Of a stretch of DNA of 64,000 bases, positions 1-11,225 are shown piece by piece; positions within the stretch are counted from its first letter, which is position 1, and each line of letters starts with the position of its first letter. The notes under the pieces are model-generated. The model had not been told where the DNA came from. It made no database searches and worked only from the letters and a program-made list of their open reading frames with translations. The stretch is from Gigaspora margarita (Eukaryota > Glomeromycota > Glomeromycetes > Diversisporales > Gigasporaceae): the NCBI GenBank assembly GCA_009809945.1, contig WTPW01000074.1, forward strand, positions 88,756 through 152,755. Direction: 5' to 3'. The position numbers and the translations under genes were made by a program.

Positions 1-504
1 AATTATAATATTTTATATAATTTTATTAATAAAAATACAAAGAATTCTATTATTCTCAAAATTTTACTAATTGATTCTAACAAAGTGCTCTAAGAAAATT
101 TGTTTAGCAATCAAAAATACATATATTATTTTGATTTATAAAAATAGATGTGATAATTTAGTTTTTAGCAAATTACTATAAATTTTATATATAATAATTT
201 AACTTTTAGCAAATTCATTTGATTTTAGGGGTAGCAAAAACGCCTAAATTCATGCAGATTAGTTATGACCTCTATGAGAGATGTCCAGGGTCCTATTTTG
301 GTCACAAATAATTTTATAACTTTGACCGGAATTATGAAATTTTGGCCAAAATTACATCTGATACTCAGTGTTAGAAATTCAAAAAATTTTTTTATTGCCA
401 CAAATGCAAAAAAAAAAACACATAAAAAAAATTTATATGCATATTATATATATAGGGCGCTCTGATATATACATAAATTTATATGCACTGCATCTACTGC
501 ACGA
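1..504. other. AT-rich stretch, no supported gene
   Basis: Only AT-rich sequence with short homopolymers is seen. A 66-codon frame on the plus strand (265-465) ends in lysine- and tyrosine-rich low-complexity sequence and has no recognisable domain, so I do not call it a gene. Confidence 0.5.
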
Positions 505-1350
505 ATCCAATTTACATTACTACTAATACTTCAGCTGACTTACCCACTCATTCAGAAATCAGCTGATTTATGGAAGCTCCCTTAGTAGTACTTGATGTTT
601 CACTTGTACTTGTACTTGCTAAGTTTACTAAATCTGTAAGAAGTTGGTCAAAAACTTGTTCAATAGTTTGTCTATAATTATCATTATTATTATTAATATT
701 ATTATTATTAAGGGGCATCCATAAATTATATTATGTTTGAGGGGGGTCCCCAAAATATAACATTTCTTTTAATAATTAGAGAGAAATCAAAAAAATATAA
801 CACAATTTTTTTATAAAAATTGTCTAAAACTTAATAAAGAGGTCCAAATTGAATGATTTTAATACTATTCAAATTGTCTCGAGGAGAGGATTCGAATGGT
901 ACCAAAATAATTTGATTTGGATTACTGGTCACGTTTTATTAACCAAATACTATTGGTTATTATGTTTTTTTTATAAAATTACTATAAATTAATAGTTTTT
1001 TGTGAATAACTCTTAATCCAGTAATCCAAAAGAAATGATTTTGGTACTATTGGTTATCTCATAGAGACGAATCGAATGGTACCAAAATCAACCAGATTGG
1101 ATTACTAGGTCATAATATATCCAAGTTTTTTGTAAAATTTTATATATAAACATATGGATTTTTAAAATTTTTTTTATATAGTCTAGGGGGATCAAAAGCT
1201 ACTATGTAGAGATACATAACATTATTTATGGATGCTCCCTTATAATAACTATTATCATATTATCTTCTTCATTATTTATAATATTTTTTGGTTCAACAAT
1301 TTCTTCTGATATAATATTTTTTCTTAATATTCCTTTATGCTAACTACATG
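505..1350 (-). pseudogene. Asn/Ser/Thr-rich coding fragment flanking a MITE
   Basis: On the minus strand, 1340-1245 reads an acidic, asparagine-containing segment. Across the MITE, 710-545 reads an asparagine run followed by a serine/threonine-rich stretch with leucines at regular spacing. Codon-like structure and low complexity suggest a broken protein-coding sequence. The MITE at 711-1239 lies between the two parts, but I could not show that they share one frame, and the left part meets a stop near 545. No family is recognised. It could be a fragment of a host gene or of a transposon ORF. Confidence 0.25.
711..1239 (+). mobile_element. PIF/Harbinger-like MITE, family A, copy 1
   Basis: Non-coding element of 529 bp. 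It starts AGGGGCATCC and ends GGATGCTCCC, and is flanked on both sides by TTA (708-710 and 1240-1242). The inner sequence is itself palindromic, with repeated blocks around GGTACCATTCGAAT-like motifs. Two further copies lie at 17380-17912 and, in reverse orientation, 48805-49335. A three-base TTA target duplication with G-rich TIRs is typical of PIF/Harbinger elements. The element has no transposase and must be mobilised in trans. The superfamily assignment is inference. Confidence 0.8.
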
Positions 1351-1553
1351 TATACAACCTAGATCCAACTAATAAAAATTTTTAGTGCCCAAATTCAGAT
1401 TTTATTTTTTATATATATAAAGAGGCCAATTTGAAAATTTAGCAAATATTTATATATAAAGTGGCCAAATTTAAATTTTTAATATAAATTTAAATTTTTA
1501 ATATATATAAAGTAACCAAATTTAAATTTTTAAAAGACCAAATTTGCTTTTTT

Positions 1554-2132
1554 ATATATATTGTTGTGGATAATTGCGAAATTAGATGATGGTGAAATCC
1601 ATATGATCTACATATTCATCAGATTTCTTAAAATTTCCAAAAATCATACAAATAATCAATCTAATCGATCTATATACATAATCAAAACTATCGAATGCTA
1701 TAACTGGTCAATATGCTTATATGCTGCATAACTCGCATTCTTGATATCTATATATAAAAAAACCTTCTAACTGTATCAAAAAGGCTCCTAACCCTAATCC
1801 TAACTCTAACTACAAGGCAAAAAAGAGTCTATAAAACTACTAACAAAAAAAAAGTTTGCCTTATGTTTAGGATTAGGGTTAGGGTTAGGGTCATTTTTTT
1901 GATACATTAGAAGATCTTTTATATATAGATATCAAGAATGCAATTTATGCAACATATAGACAATATTGAATTAACCTCCTGGTTATAGCATTCAATTGTT
2001 TTGATTACATAGTGTAGATCGATTAGATTGATTGTTTACATGATTTTTAGAAATTTTAGAAAATCTGATAAATACGTAGATCATGTGGATTTCACCATCA
2101 TCCAATTTCACAGTCATCTATGACATATATTA
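1554..2132. repeat. Foldback element with telomere-like repeats near the centre
   Basis: About 230 bp on the left (from 1554) is repeated in inverted form on the right (to 2132), for example the block GAAATCCATATGATCTAC near 1595 and its complement near 2085. Near the centre, 1788-1810 carries degenerate CCCTAA-type repeats and 1868-1891 carries three consecutive GGGTTA-type repeats, again in inverted orientation. No open reading frame is present. It behaves like a long-hairpin MITE. Confidence 0.7.
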
Positions 2133-2697
2133 AAGGTGGCCAAATTTCATCTTTACTTATAAAAATATTATAAATTTAACTTGTTATAACTTATTTATAA
2201 ATAGATTTTAAAAAAATTAAAAACATGAAAGTGTTTAGCTTGTTTTAATTTAACATTTTAAGATAGTATTTTTTTTTTTACTATTTTTTTTTAAAAAAGA
2301 ATTAGCTTATCAATTTTATTGGTCAGGACTAGGTTGTACACACTGTATATTCTCTATTTGAAAATAGTAAAGAATATTGTAAAAAATTATATATACTATT
2401 TAATTTAGATATTCTTTGAAATTTACTTGTCTTTTGATAATAATATTTCTATGTTGTATTATAGGTTTATTACAATACATTGCAGTTGTTTTTAAAGCTG
2501 ATGGTGCATTATATTGCCTTATATCCTTGCCATAAGTATTATGTATTGTTATACACAATACTTGTTTTTCATTTTCTATTTTATAATTCCTTAAATTTTT
2601 ATAAAATTTTTACAAAAGAATTTAAAGAATCTAATTCCTCTTAAATTTCTTTTAACAGATTGAAGTTTAATTCTCTGTTCATTATTTCATATCTTCT
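2133..2697. other. AT-rich spacer
   Basis: No gene is seen. The right end (2681-2697) is the left copy of the target duplication of the SINE fragment that follows. Confidence 0.5.
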
Positions 2698-2870
2698 TTT
2701 TTTTTTTTTTTTTTTTTAAAGTGTCCGTCTTCGGGAACTGGGAATTTTTTTATTCAAGATATTAGGGCCGTTGGTATCCACTTAAGGGAATACCGGCATT
2801 TGTTACATTGATGAGAGTACAACTAGCCACACCTGCAACTTTTGGTTGCCTATTTAAGTAGCCACCCGAG
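2698..2870 (-). mobile_element. 5'-truncated SINE-like retroposon with 17-bp TSD
   Basis: A T-run starting at 2698 is the complement of a poly(A) tail. It is followed by GC-richer sequence matching part of the retroposons at 33561-34685, for example CATTTGTTACAT and GAGAGTACAACT. Identical 17-bp sequences ATTATTTCATATCTTCT at 2681-2697 and 2871-2887 flank it. Poly(A) plus a long TSD is the hallmark of target-primed reverse transcription by a LINE machinery. The tRNA-like head is missing, so the copy is 5'-truncated. Confidence 0.85.
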
Positions 2871-3121
2871 ATTATTTCATATCTTCTGTTAAGTTGATTT
2901 TCTAATTAAAATTATAAAAATAAATTTGGAAGAATTTTGGTTGTTCTCCTTCTTTTGGTATATAAGAACTAATATTATAATATAATGTTTCACTAATTCT
3001 ATATGTATAAACCCCTTTAGTGGCATTTGCAAGATCTGTATCTAATTTTGTACCAATTGTTGATTATATGCTCTTATTTGGTCAATATATAGTTTATTAG
3101 ATGTAGAATCTTTTTTTGTAA

Positions 3122-3259
3122 GAGGAGTGACAAAAATCAGGTGATTTTTTAGGAGGGGGTAAAAAATGTTGAAATTATATATAGGAACCTGACCAAATTT
3201 ATATTAAGGAGGGGGGTAGGCCTCTAATAAAAAATATCAGATGATTAATGACACGGCCC
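3122..3259 (-). mobile_element. PIF/Harbinger-like MITE, family B, copy 1
   Basis: A 138-bp element flanked by TAA at 3119-3121 and 3260-3262. Its ends contain GTGACAAAAATCAGGTGATT and AATGACACGGCCC. The same family occurs at 34025-34169 and 60539-60690, each with a TTA or TAA duplication. It has no coding capacity. Confidence 0.8.
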
Positions 3260-3289
3260 TAAGCAATTTTTTTATTGCTATTGATAGTA

Positions 3290-3900
3290 GTAGAAGTAGC
3301 ACTAATTCTGTTTGTTTATTTATATAGCATAGTTCTAGTTTTTCTTGTCTCTATTTTAAAGCCTTACAATGTTCACAAATAATGACCATTTTTTTCAATA
3401 TATGCCTTCTCTTTATTACATCCTTTTCATTCTCCTCTTTCTCATCTATTCTCTTATTTTTTTCTTTTTCTTCTTCATCTATATATTTATTTAAACTATA
3501 ATGTTCTATTTCAAAAAATTGTACCTATTGTTTTTGTTTTTTCTTAGCATATTTTTCTCTATATCTATCTCTGTCTTTTTTTTTTATTTCATTCTTTTTC
3601 TTAGCACTCATAGATGCTCTATACTTCTGTTGTTTCAATTTATTAGCTTCTCTTATTCTTGAAGATACAGATAAATTTGATATAGTTCAAGATTTTGTTT
3701 TTGAAGCAGGTTCCTGAGCAGATTCTTAAGCAGCTGCTTGAGACTTTCTTGGACTTTATAATGTCTAACCTTAGCAGTTCACATTCTGTTTTGTCTTTTT
3801 ATTTTGTTTGCTTGAGTTTTATTTAAAAATATAGGATTAGTATCTATAATGTATTGAGGCATAAGTAATTCTTTTTTTTTCTTTTTCTTTTGATATTTTT
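3290..3900 (-). pseudogene. Decayed Lys/Arg-rich coiled reading frame
   Basis: Read on the minus strand, about 3690-3530 gives a long run of basic and polar residues with alternating Lys, Arg, Gln and Glu, resembling a basic coil. Neighbouring frames carry further pieces: a start near 3860 begins Met-Pro-Gln-Tyr, and 3480-3370 is rich in Lys and Glu. Stops and frame changes break it. Such basic repeats occur near the N terminus of some transposon proteins, including Helitron-type ones, but no catalytic motif is visible here. The function is not recognised. Confidence 0.3.
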
Positions 3901-4084
3901 ATCTCAAAAAAAAAATAAAAAAATAATAAAATTAATATTTGTAATATATAATTTGTAAATAAAACAAAAATAAATAATAAAAATTCTTAAATTTTTACTT
4001 TTAATTATAAATTTTTTACTTGTTTTATCTGTTTTTAAATTTTTTATTTAAAAGTTGTTATATTATTTTTATAAGAGTTATCAT

Positions 4085-4420
4085 TTATTGCTAATATGAT
4101 ACATTGTCACCCTCTGATTGGCCAATCAGGATGCAGGATTAGGTATAACATAAAAGCGAAGCAAAATAGCTATTTTTTTAAAAAATCATTTCTAATTTAA
4201 AATTTTGACTATGAAACTACAATTTTTTCTTAACAAAAAAAATTCTTTGCGAAATTTTGGGTTAGGAGGACCATCTAATTACTACTTCTACCAAAATCTA
4301 ACCCTAAACTTAACTAGGCTGCTATTTGTTTTGTTTTGATTAATGTAATATCAAAACAAACAAAATGATTGGTTGATCAGGGTGTGGTGATGCATCATAC
4401 TAGTGATGAAAGATAATTGT
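4085..4420. repeat. Imperfect inverted-repeat element
   Basis: The left end near 4095 (ATGATACATTGTCACC, then GATTGGCCAATCAGG) is matched in inverted form on the right near 4360-4405 (GATTGGTTGATCAGGGTG, then GGTGATGCATCAT). The interior is AT-rich and non-coding. It is a probable MITE; the target duplication is not resolved. Confidence 0.5.
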
Positions 4421-4456
4421 CTATATTTATAATATTTTAAATAAAACTTGCAAATC

Positions 4457-4535
4457 GATAGCGTAGTAGTTGTACTCCCAGATCATTAACCGTTCTAGTT
4501 ATAAGGTCGCTAGTTCAAGGCCTATTAGAGGACAA
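4457..4535 (+). other. tRNA-like segment with A- and B-box-like motifs
   Basis: TAGCGTAGTAGTTGTA near 4458 resembles a tRNA A box. GCTAGTTCAAGGCC near 4508 resembles a T-loop/B box. The acceptor ends do not pair, so it is not a functional tRNA. The best reading is the RNA polymerase III promoter of another SINE family or a decayed tRNA. The downstream limit is not clear. Confidence 0.4.
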
Positions 4536-4639
4536 AAATTTAATAATTATACAAGATCATGAGATAGATGTGCTGAACTAGGCTGCTAGGACCATGTTTG
4601 GTGATACAGCACACATAGCCATATTTAAGATTCGTATAG

Positions 4640-4800
4640 AAAGATCTTAAAAAAAATATAAATACCTCTGATAGAAATCTGATCGAATATAAGTTGAACA
4701 CTTCTGGTGGAATTTCAGTTAAAAAAAAATTAGAATACTTCTGGTGGAATTTCAAATGCATAAAGGATACTTCTGGTGTAATTCTAGATAAATGGAAATA
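4640..4800. repeat. Short tandem repeats of a TACTTCTGGTGGAATTTC unit
   Basis: The phrase ACTTCTGGTGGAATTTC recurs near 4700, 4738 and, diverged, 4770, with a related copy near 4662, spaced by about 30-45 bp. The 73-codon minus-strand frame over this region is a by-product of the repeat. Confidence 0.5.
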
Positions 4801-5598
4801 AAAAAAGAGATCAACCGAATGTTAGTTAGTTGTGAACAATATAGAAATAAATTTAGGATAATCCGGCTAGTGGATCATGTGAGTTAGAAAACTGTGAACC
4901 TGTTAATGAGGTCATATACTGCAGGGCCAGGGACCCAGGATATCAATTGATAGATTTAACAAATCATATACCCCGCTAGCACAGGAATAGTTTAAGACCT
5001 TAATTAATAAAAAAAGCACTAGCTGCGCTCTAACAACTATGAGTCAGAAGGTTAAAATAAAAAAAATATTTTAATTAAAATTTTATTAACTTACTATTTA
5101 TTGTTTTAAATTTTAATTATAATTTGTTAAAATAATAATTTGTTTAAAAAATATTTTTTTTAATAAAACTTAAATTTTTTTTTAAAAAAAAGAAAAAAAA
5201 TTAAATACAGTACTAAAGCAAAAATCCATATTAAGTCAAAATCGGGTTATACAAATCTATAAGTTATACTAATTTTGAAGTTTATGCTATTTATACTAAT
5301 TTCGTTATATTATATAGCTTATTATTTTTATTTGTTTTCTATTGTTATTTATTTAATTTATTTTTTGAAAAATCATAATATTTTTTGCAAAATATTATAA
5401 AGATTCTAAGACTAAGTTTGGATTACTAACCTATTTGTTTCAAAAAGTCAAATTTTCAAAGTTATGTGATACTGATACTTAGTCTAAGTTTGAAAACTCT
5501 AAAAGATAGAATTTGAATTTACTCAGATTTTATAAAAATGCAAAATTTGAGTTTTTTTAAAATTGATACTAAATTAGAGTTTGAAAATAATCTCTGAT
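4801..5598. other. AT-rich spacer
   Basis: No gene is seen. 4860-5060 is somewhat GC-richer and contains possible SINE-body sequence downstream of the tRNA-like segment at 4457. 5400-5590 holds diverged copies of a CTAAGTTTGNA-type motif. Confidence 0.4.
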
Positions 5599-5693
5599 TT
5601 AGAGGAGCGCCATTTATTAGCTGATTTTTTAGAGGGGTGGGAGTAGAGCAATTATCAGATCCTATATATAATATAATATATATAATATATATA

Positions 5694-6875
5694 ATAGGGT
5701 CTTAGCTAGGTCAGACCTGATCCGGCTTAGATTATATACAATGATTGCAAGTAGTCACTACATAGTAAAGTCCAAATTTTACTATATAAATCGATAAAAT
5801 TTGTATAAGTAAACTTGCTTGGGAGATTAAAATACATGTACTCTAAAATTTTTATCCAAATCAGAGAAATTTTTATGTTAGTCAACCATTTTTTTTAAAA
5901 AGATTCTAATTTTTTGTATTAAACATAAAACTTAAAAGTCAAATAATAAAAATTTCTCCAATTTGGATGAAAATTTTAGAGTATATCTGATATGCAATTC
6001 AATCTTCCAAATAAGTTTACTTAATCAGTTTTTATCGATTTATATAGTAAATTTTAGACTTTACTATATAGTGACTATTATTGACCCAGGTTCAACCAGG
6101 GTTGGGTTGGGTCAGACCTGGGACCCGTAAAATTTTAGATATAAATTTTTCACAAAAAATCTAAAATTTAAAGTAGCATTAAAATTTTTTAAAATTTTTA
6201 AATTTTAGAGAATTTATATCTAAAATTTTCAAATTTAACTAAAATTTTCTAAAAATTTCCATATTACATTATAGTTTGTGATATGTAGAAATAAGACTGC
6301 GCATGCGGAATATTTTGGAATTTTAGAATATTTCAGAATTCACAATTCTGGCCATAGTGCAAGCCTGTACAGTAAATCAAAAGAACTTTGATTTGACTAT
6401 TCCTAGTGATACGTGTTTTATTTTTAATAAAAATTTTATACAAAACCTGACTAGTTTGTATTGAATATTGATACAGTGATCTAGAGATATGACTAGTACG
6501 ATTTGATTTCTAATCATTTTTATATTGCATTAAATCAAATTACAAGCTTTGTTCTTATAATATATTCTTCAAAAGAATGAATTTTAAATTAAATCAAAAT
6601 TTATCAAATTTTATCAAATTTAAGTCAAAATTTATTTGAAATTTATTAAATTAAATCAAAATTTATCTAAAATTTATTAAATTTAAACTAAATTTTGTCT
6701 AAATTTTTTGTTATTATTAGAAAAAATTTTGAATTGTTAAACCTAAAATTTTACAGGTTCTAGGATCAGACCCAGGTCGGGTTTGATATAAGGCAGGTCA
6801 GACCCAGGTCAGGTTTTGACCCAAGTGGGTCTGACCCAGGTTAGGACCCAATTTGACCTACTAAGACCCCTAATA
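5694..6875. repeat. Foldback with GACCCAGGT-type minisatellite arms
   Basis: The left end AGGGTCTTAG near 5695 and the right end CTAAGACCCCT near 6865 are inverted. The interior holds a palindromic core (5741-6083), then clusters of GGGTCAGACC and GACCCAGGTC repeats (6081-6125 and 6760-6860). A related right end with the same minisatellite lies at 45720-45845. Confidence 0.6.
5741..6083. repeat. Palindromic core module (family P), copy 1
   Basis: Core module of ~350 bp. The outer hairpin reads TAGTCACTACATAGTAAAGT and is followed by AAATTTTACTAT and a GATCGATT-like site. The inner arms read CAAATAATAAAATTTCT and its complement. The right half is the reverse complement of the left half. Nine such copies occur in the window. 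Confidence 0.8.
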
Positions 6876-6935
6876 TATAATATATATATATATATTTTTA
6901 ATAGGGAATTACTTTTTATACCCCCAAATTTGCTA

Positions 6936-7267
6936 TGGTGCAAACAGATTAGTCGCATCAAATTTTTATAGTAGTGCTGAAAATTTTGTCAATCATTTAC
7001 TTATAAAATTGAATTTGATTGGTTAAAATTTTTATATGTTTCTTAATTTTTTTATATATTGCTAAAAATTTTAAAAACTTATAAATTTAAAATTACATCT
7101 TCTTAATAACAAGCAATAAATTCTTAAAATAAAATACGTAGTTTGATAGATATTATCAAAAGCTATCAAATTATGTATTTTATTTTGCAACTTTAAATTT
7201 TTTTATTGAGTAGATACAATTTAAAAAAATTATTAATCGATTTGATGTCTTTAAACTGTTCGCACCA
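6936..7267. mobile_element. MITE inserted at TA inside a palindrome arm
   Basis: The element starts TGGTGCAAACAG and ends CTGTTCGCACCA, with TA on both sides (6934-6935 and 7268-7269). The uninterrupted target is visible in the other palindrome arm near 8800-8812, where the same sequence runs through a single TA. TA duplication with short TIRs fits Tc1/mariner/pogo elements. It has no coding capacity. Confidence 0.8.
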
Positions 7268-7467
7268 TATTCATACGGCCTCTGACCCTTTCGACCCAGT
7301 CACGTGTAATATAGTACAAACCGAGATCACATGACTTACAGGTTCTTGCATTTTGGCCAATGGTTAGGTTATACGAAATTCGGATCACGTGACCCGAGTA
7401 ACAATAATAGCCAATCAAAATTTGAACCCGAAGTAGGTTCAAATTTAAACTACAAAATATGTTACCT

Positions 7468-7817
7468 CACGATCGACAATATATAGTAAAGTCCAAATTC
7501 TACTATGTAAATCGATTATTATCGCTTAAGTAAACTTATTTGGGAGATCAAAATACAAATACAGAGCAAGATTGGAGAAAATTTTATTATTTGACTTTTT
7601 AACTTTTAAGTTTGACAAAAAAATAAAAATTTTTTAAAGAAATATATTCGATGAACATAAAAATTAAAGGCTAAATAATAAAAAGTTCTCCAATTTGTAT
7701 GAAAATTTGGTATAATATGTATTTTGATCTTCTGAACATATTTACTTAAGCGCTTATGATCGATTTAAATAGTAAAATTTGGACTTTACTATGTAGCAAC
7801 TATTTGTGATCGCTAAA
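7468..7817. repeat. Palindromic core module, copy 2
   Basis: Same module as 5741-6083. It begins CACGATCGACAATATATAGT and ends ATGTAGCAACTATTTGTGAT. Confidence 0.8.
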
Positions 7818-7844
7818 AACTTCTTTCTGAAAAAGAGATTTTAG

Positions 7845-8206
7845 TAATCGCAAGTAGTTGCTACATATTAAGGTCCAAATGTTACTATTTAAATCGATTA
7901 TAAGCGCTTAAATAAATATGTTCAGAAGATCAAAATACATATTCTATCAAATTTTCTTACAAATCGGAGAACATTTTATTATTGACTTTTTAACTTTTAC
8001 GTTCGATAAAAAAATAAAAATTTTAAAGAAATATATTTGACGAACATAAAAATTAAAGGCTAAATAATAAAAAGTTCTCCGATTTGTATGAAAATTTGGT
8101 ATAATATGTATTTTGATCTTCTGAACGTATTTACTTAAGCGCTTATATCGATTTAAATAGTAAAATTTGGGCCTTACTATGTAGCAACTACTTGCGATCA
8201 CTAAAA
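7845..8206. repeat. Palindromic core module, copy 3
   Basis: Same module. It contains TAGTTGCTACATATTAAGGT at the left end and ATGTAGCAACTACTTGCGAT at the right, joined to its neighbours by CTAAAAACNTC / GANGTTTTTAG linkers. Confidence 0.8.
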
Positions 8207-8227
8207 ACCTCTTTCTGAAAAAGAAGT

Positions 8228-8598
8228 TTTTAGTGATTGCAAATAGTTGCTACATAGCAAAGTCCAAATTTTACTATTTAAATCGATTATAAGCGCTTAA
8301 GTAAATATGTTCAGAAAATCAAAATACATATTATACCAAATTTTAATACAAATTGGAGAACCTTTTATTATTTAGCCTTTAATTTTTACGTTTATCGAAT
8401 ATATTTCTTTAAAAAATTTTTATTTTTTTGTCGAACGTAAAAGTTAAAAAGTCAAATAATAAAATGTTCTCCAATCTTGCTAAAAATTTTACTGTATTTG
8501 TATTTTGATCTCCCAAATAAGTTTACTTAAGCGATAATAATCGATTTACATAGTAGAATTTGGACTTTACTATGTATCAACTATTGTCGATCGTGGGG
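8228..8598. repeat. Palindromic core module, copy 4
   Basis: Same module. It ends TATGTATCAACTATTGTCGA at the right border before GGTAACATATTTTG. Confidence 0.8.
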
Positions 8599-8875
8599 TA
8601 ACATATTTTGTAGTTTAAATTTGAACCTACTTCGGGTTCAAATTTTGATTGGCTATTATTNNTACNCGGGTCACNTGANCCGNATTTNGTGTAACNTAAC
8701 TATTGGCCAAAATGCAAGAACCTGTAAGTCACGTGATCTTGGTTTGTACTACGTTACACGTAACTGGGTCAGAAGGGTTGGAGACCGGCTGGGGGGTATG
8801 AATAGCAAATTTGGAGGTATAAAAAGTAATCTCCTTTTTAATATTATATATATATAATTTTAAAGATTTTTGCCT

Positions 8876-9236
8876 AATCGCCAATAGTTATTACATAGTA
8901 AAGTCTAAATTCTACTATGTAAATCAGTTATTAGTGCTTAAGTAAACTTATTTTGGAAACTAAATTACACCTATCCTGAAAGTTTCATAAAAAAAGAATA
9001 CTTTTTATTATTTGACTTTTAATTTTTACGTTCAATGAATATATTTTGTTAATAAAATTTTAATCTTTTTGTTGAACATAAAAATTAAAATCCAATTAAT
9101 AAAAAGTTCTTCAATTTCATTGTAAATTTCAAAATATATGTATTTTGCTCTTCTGAATAAGTTTACTTAAGTGAATTTAATCAATTTACTTAGTAAAATT
9201 TGAACTTTACTATGTAGTAACATTCATCAATCATGG
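8876..9236. repeat. Palindromic core module, copy 5
   Basis: Same module, more diverged. The borders are TCGCCAATAGTTATTACATA and GTAGTAACATTCATCAATCA. Confidence 0.75.
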
Positions 9237-9846
9237 GTAGCTTATTTTCAAATCAAAGATATTTTTGCATTTTTTGATCAAAAGAGGAGTAAAATTTTAA
9301 CCAATCAAATTCTTGAAAAATTATCAGGTGGGGTGGGGTCAGCTACTTAGTAAAATCCTAATCAGCTAATAAATGGCCCTCCACTTATTGTTTTTAAGTT
9401 TTTTTTTAACTTAGTTTTGAAGAGAAGCTTTGAAGACAAATTGTAAAGATTTTTTTAAGGATAGGTAGGTGAGGAAGGTGAAGAGTGAAAATTTTAAAAA
9501 ATTTTTAAAAAAAAAAATTTTTAAAAAAAAATTAAAAGATACTTAACAGTTATAGGACATGTCCCTTTGAAATAAGTTTAAAATAAGTTTATAATAAAAA
9601 TTATAAAAAAAACATATAAATTTACTATAAACTTTGAGCTAAAATCCCTCTCTGGCTTAACTAATTAATTTAAAATTAAATTTTGCAGGTATATAGAACA
9701 AGAAAAGAAGAAAATTTTGAGCTTAAAAACTGCATTAAAATTTTGCCAATTTTGCACTTTTTCAAAATGTAACTCTGACATTTCAACTTCAAATAAAATG
9801 TAAAACTACATGGCGAACAACTTTGCTTAAGAGCCCAAGTAGGTTA

Positions 9847-10569
9847 GGGGGCTTCCAGAAATTACTTAATATTTTTGTTACTAATAAATTTCAAAATTTT
9901 ACCCCACCCACCCACACCTGATACTCTATTAGCCAATCAAATTTTATATTTTTTAAAATTTATTTATATGTTCATTTATGAAATTGATAATAACTATTGC
10001 TCTACTGGACCAATTTAGATGATTTAACTACCAAAATGTTCGTCTCACTGAGTCGATTCTAGCAAGCTCAAAATCGTTAAAATCTAATTACAGGGTCCCA
10101 AGATCGTTCAACTTTTGTGTAATTTTAATAGTGATTTTAGAATCACTAAGTAAATATCTTTAATATTGAATAACTCTTGATCCACTGGCCCGTTTTGGAT
10201 GATTTAACTACCAAAATGTTCGTCTCAGTGAGACGATTCTAACAAGCCCAAAATCGCCAAATTCTAATCACAGAATTCCAAGATCGATAAAGATTTTATT
10301 GTTTGTTTAACAATACAAATCTTTATCGATCTTAGAATCCTGTGATTAGAATTTAGCGATTTTGGGCTTGTTAGAATCGTCTCACTGAGACGAACATTTT
10401 GGTAGTTAAATCATCTAAATTGGTCCAGTAGATCAATAGTTATTAATAATGTTATAATTTTATACTTTTGGCCAGAATTATAAAATTTTGACCAGAATTA
10501 TAATTATAACCTGATATTTTCGGGAACCCACTCACCCACCAAAAAATTATGTAATTTCTGGAAGCCCCC
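9847..10569. mobile_element. PIF/Harbinger-like MITE with internal palindrome
   Basis: The ends GGGGGCTTCCAGAAATTAC and GTAATTTCTGGAAGCCCCC are near-perfect TIRs. TTA flanks both sides (9844-9846 and 10570-10572). Inside, 9998-10445 is a long palindrome containing CCAAAATGTTCGTCTCA on one side and its complement on the other. The same inner palindrome recurs at 63598-63920. Confidence 0.8.
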
Positions 10570-11225
10570 TTACCTAATAAAGAAAAAAAGTTAGATCATG
10601 AAATACGATAAATTTTAACTTTAGTACATAGATAACCCATTTTTCTTACAAGGTAACCTACTTCTGTCACCTAAGTAAAGTTGTTCAGAGCATAATTTTA
10701 CACATAATTGCTAATTTAAAATTTGTAAATATTTGTTTTTGACAGAGTTACATTTTGAAAAAGTGCAGAATTGCCAAAATTTTAATGCAGTTTTTAAGCT
10801 CACAATTTTCTTCTATATACAGTCTAACCTCTATATAGTCACCCTCTATATAGTCACAAATCCAATATAATCACTTTTGTAAATTTACCAACCTTTTTAC
10901 TATCATTTTCACCTCTATGTAAGCACATTTGCATTAAAATCACTATTACAATTTTTTATTTACCACCTATATAAAACTACCCCTACATAATCACATCATT
11001 ATTATAAATATTTTGGATTAATTATTTTATTATTATAAATATTTTTATGCTATTTTATTATTTTTTAACAAATAAAATTTTTAAATTTTGTTTTTTTTCA
11101 AATAATTGATTATAATTGCTACATATAAAAGTTAAAATTGTACTAACTATATCGATAATAATGCTCTAAGTAATATTGTTTAGGAGACAAAATTACATAT
11201 ATGTTGAAATTTTGAAATAATTTAA

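Larger units (their letters stand above)
6902..8850. repeat. Nested 1.9-kb palindrome built from three core modules
   Basis: The outer arms match: 6904-6936 (complement of TAGCAAATTTGG) with 8805-8840, and 7268-7460 with 8600-8795, including the block CAAATTTTGATTGGCTATT. Three core modules sit between the arms. The left arm is interrupted by a 331-bp TA insertion at 6936-7267. Scattered N positions at 8661-8696 mark assembly uncertainty in the right arm, as expected for long hairpins. Confidence 0.7.
5602..9384. mobile_element. 3.8-kb composite TIR element with TTA target duplication
   Basis: The left end GAGGAGCGCCATTTATTAGC at 5602 and the right end, complement GTGGAGGGCCATTTATTAGC at 9384, form TIRs of more than 20 bp with two mismatches. 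TTA flanks both sides (5599-5601 and 9385-9387). The interior is entirely made of other foldback modules (5741-6083, 7468-8598, 8876-9236), a GACCCAGGT-type minisatellite and a nested palindrome at 6902-8850. No transposase is present. The TSD and TIR style match the family A MITEs, so a PIF/Harbinger-type source is likely. Confidence 0.65.

Noticed and set aside
1788..1891. Chromosome end
   Set aside because: The TTAGGG-type arrays are short, inverted to each other and flanked by a long palindrome on both sides; they are interstitial.
7251..8857. Two similar frames starting Met-Asn-Leu-Leu-Arg-Val-Gln
   Set aside because: They are the two arms of one palindrome, so their similarity reflects the inverted repeat and not a gene family.
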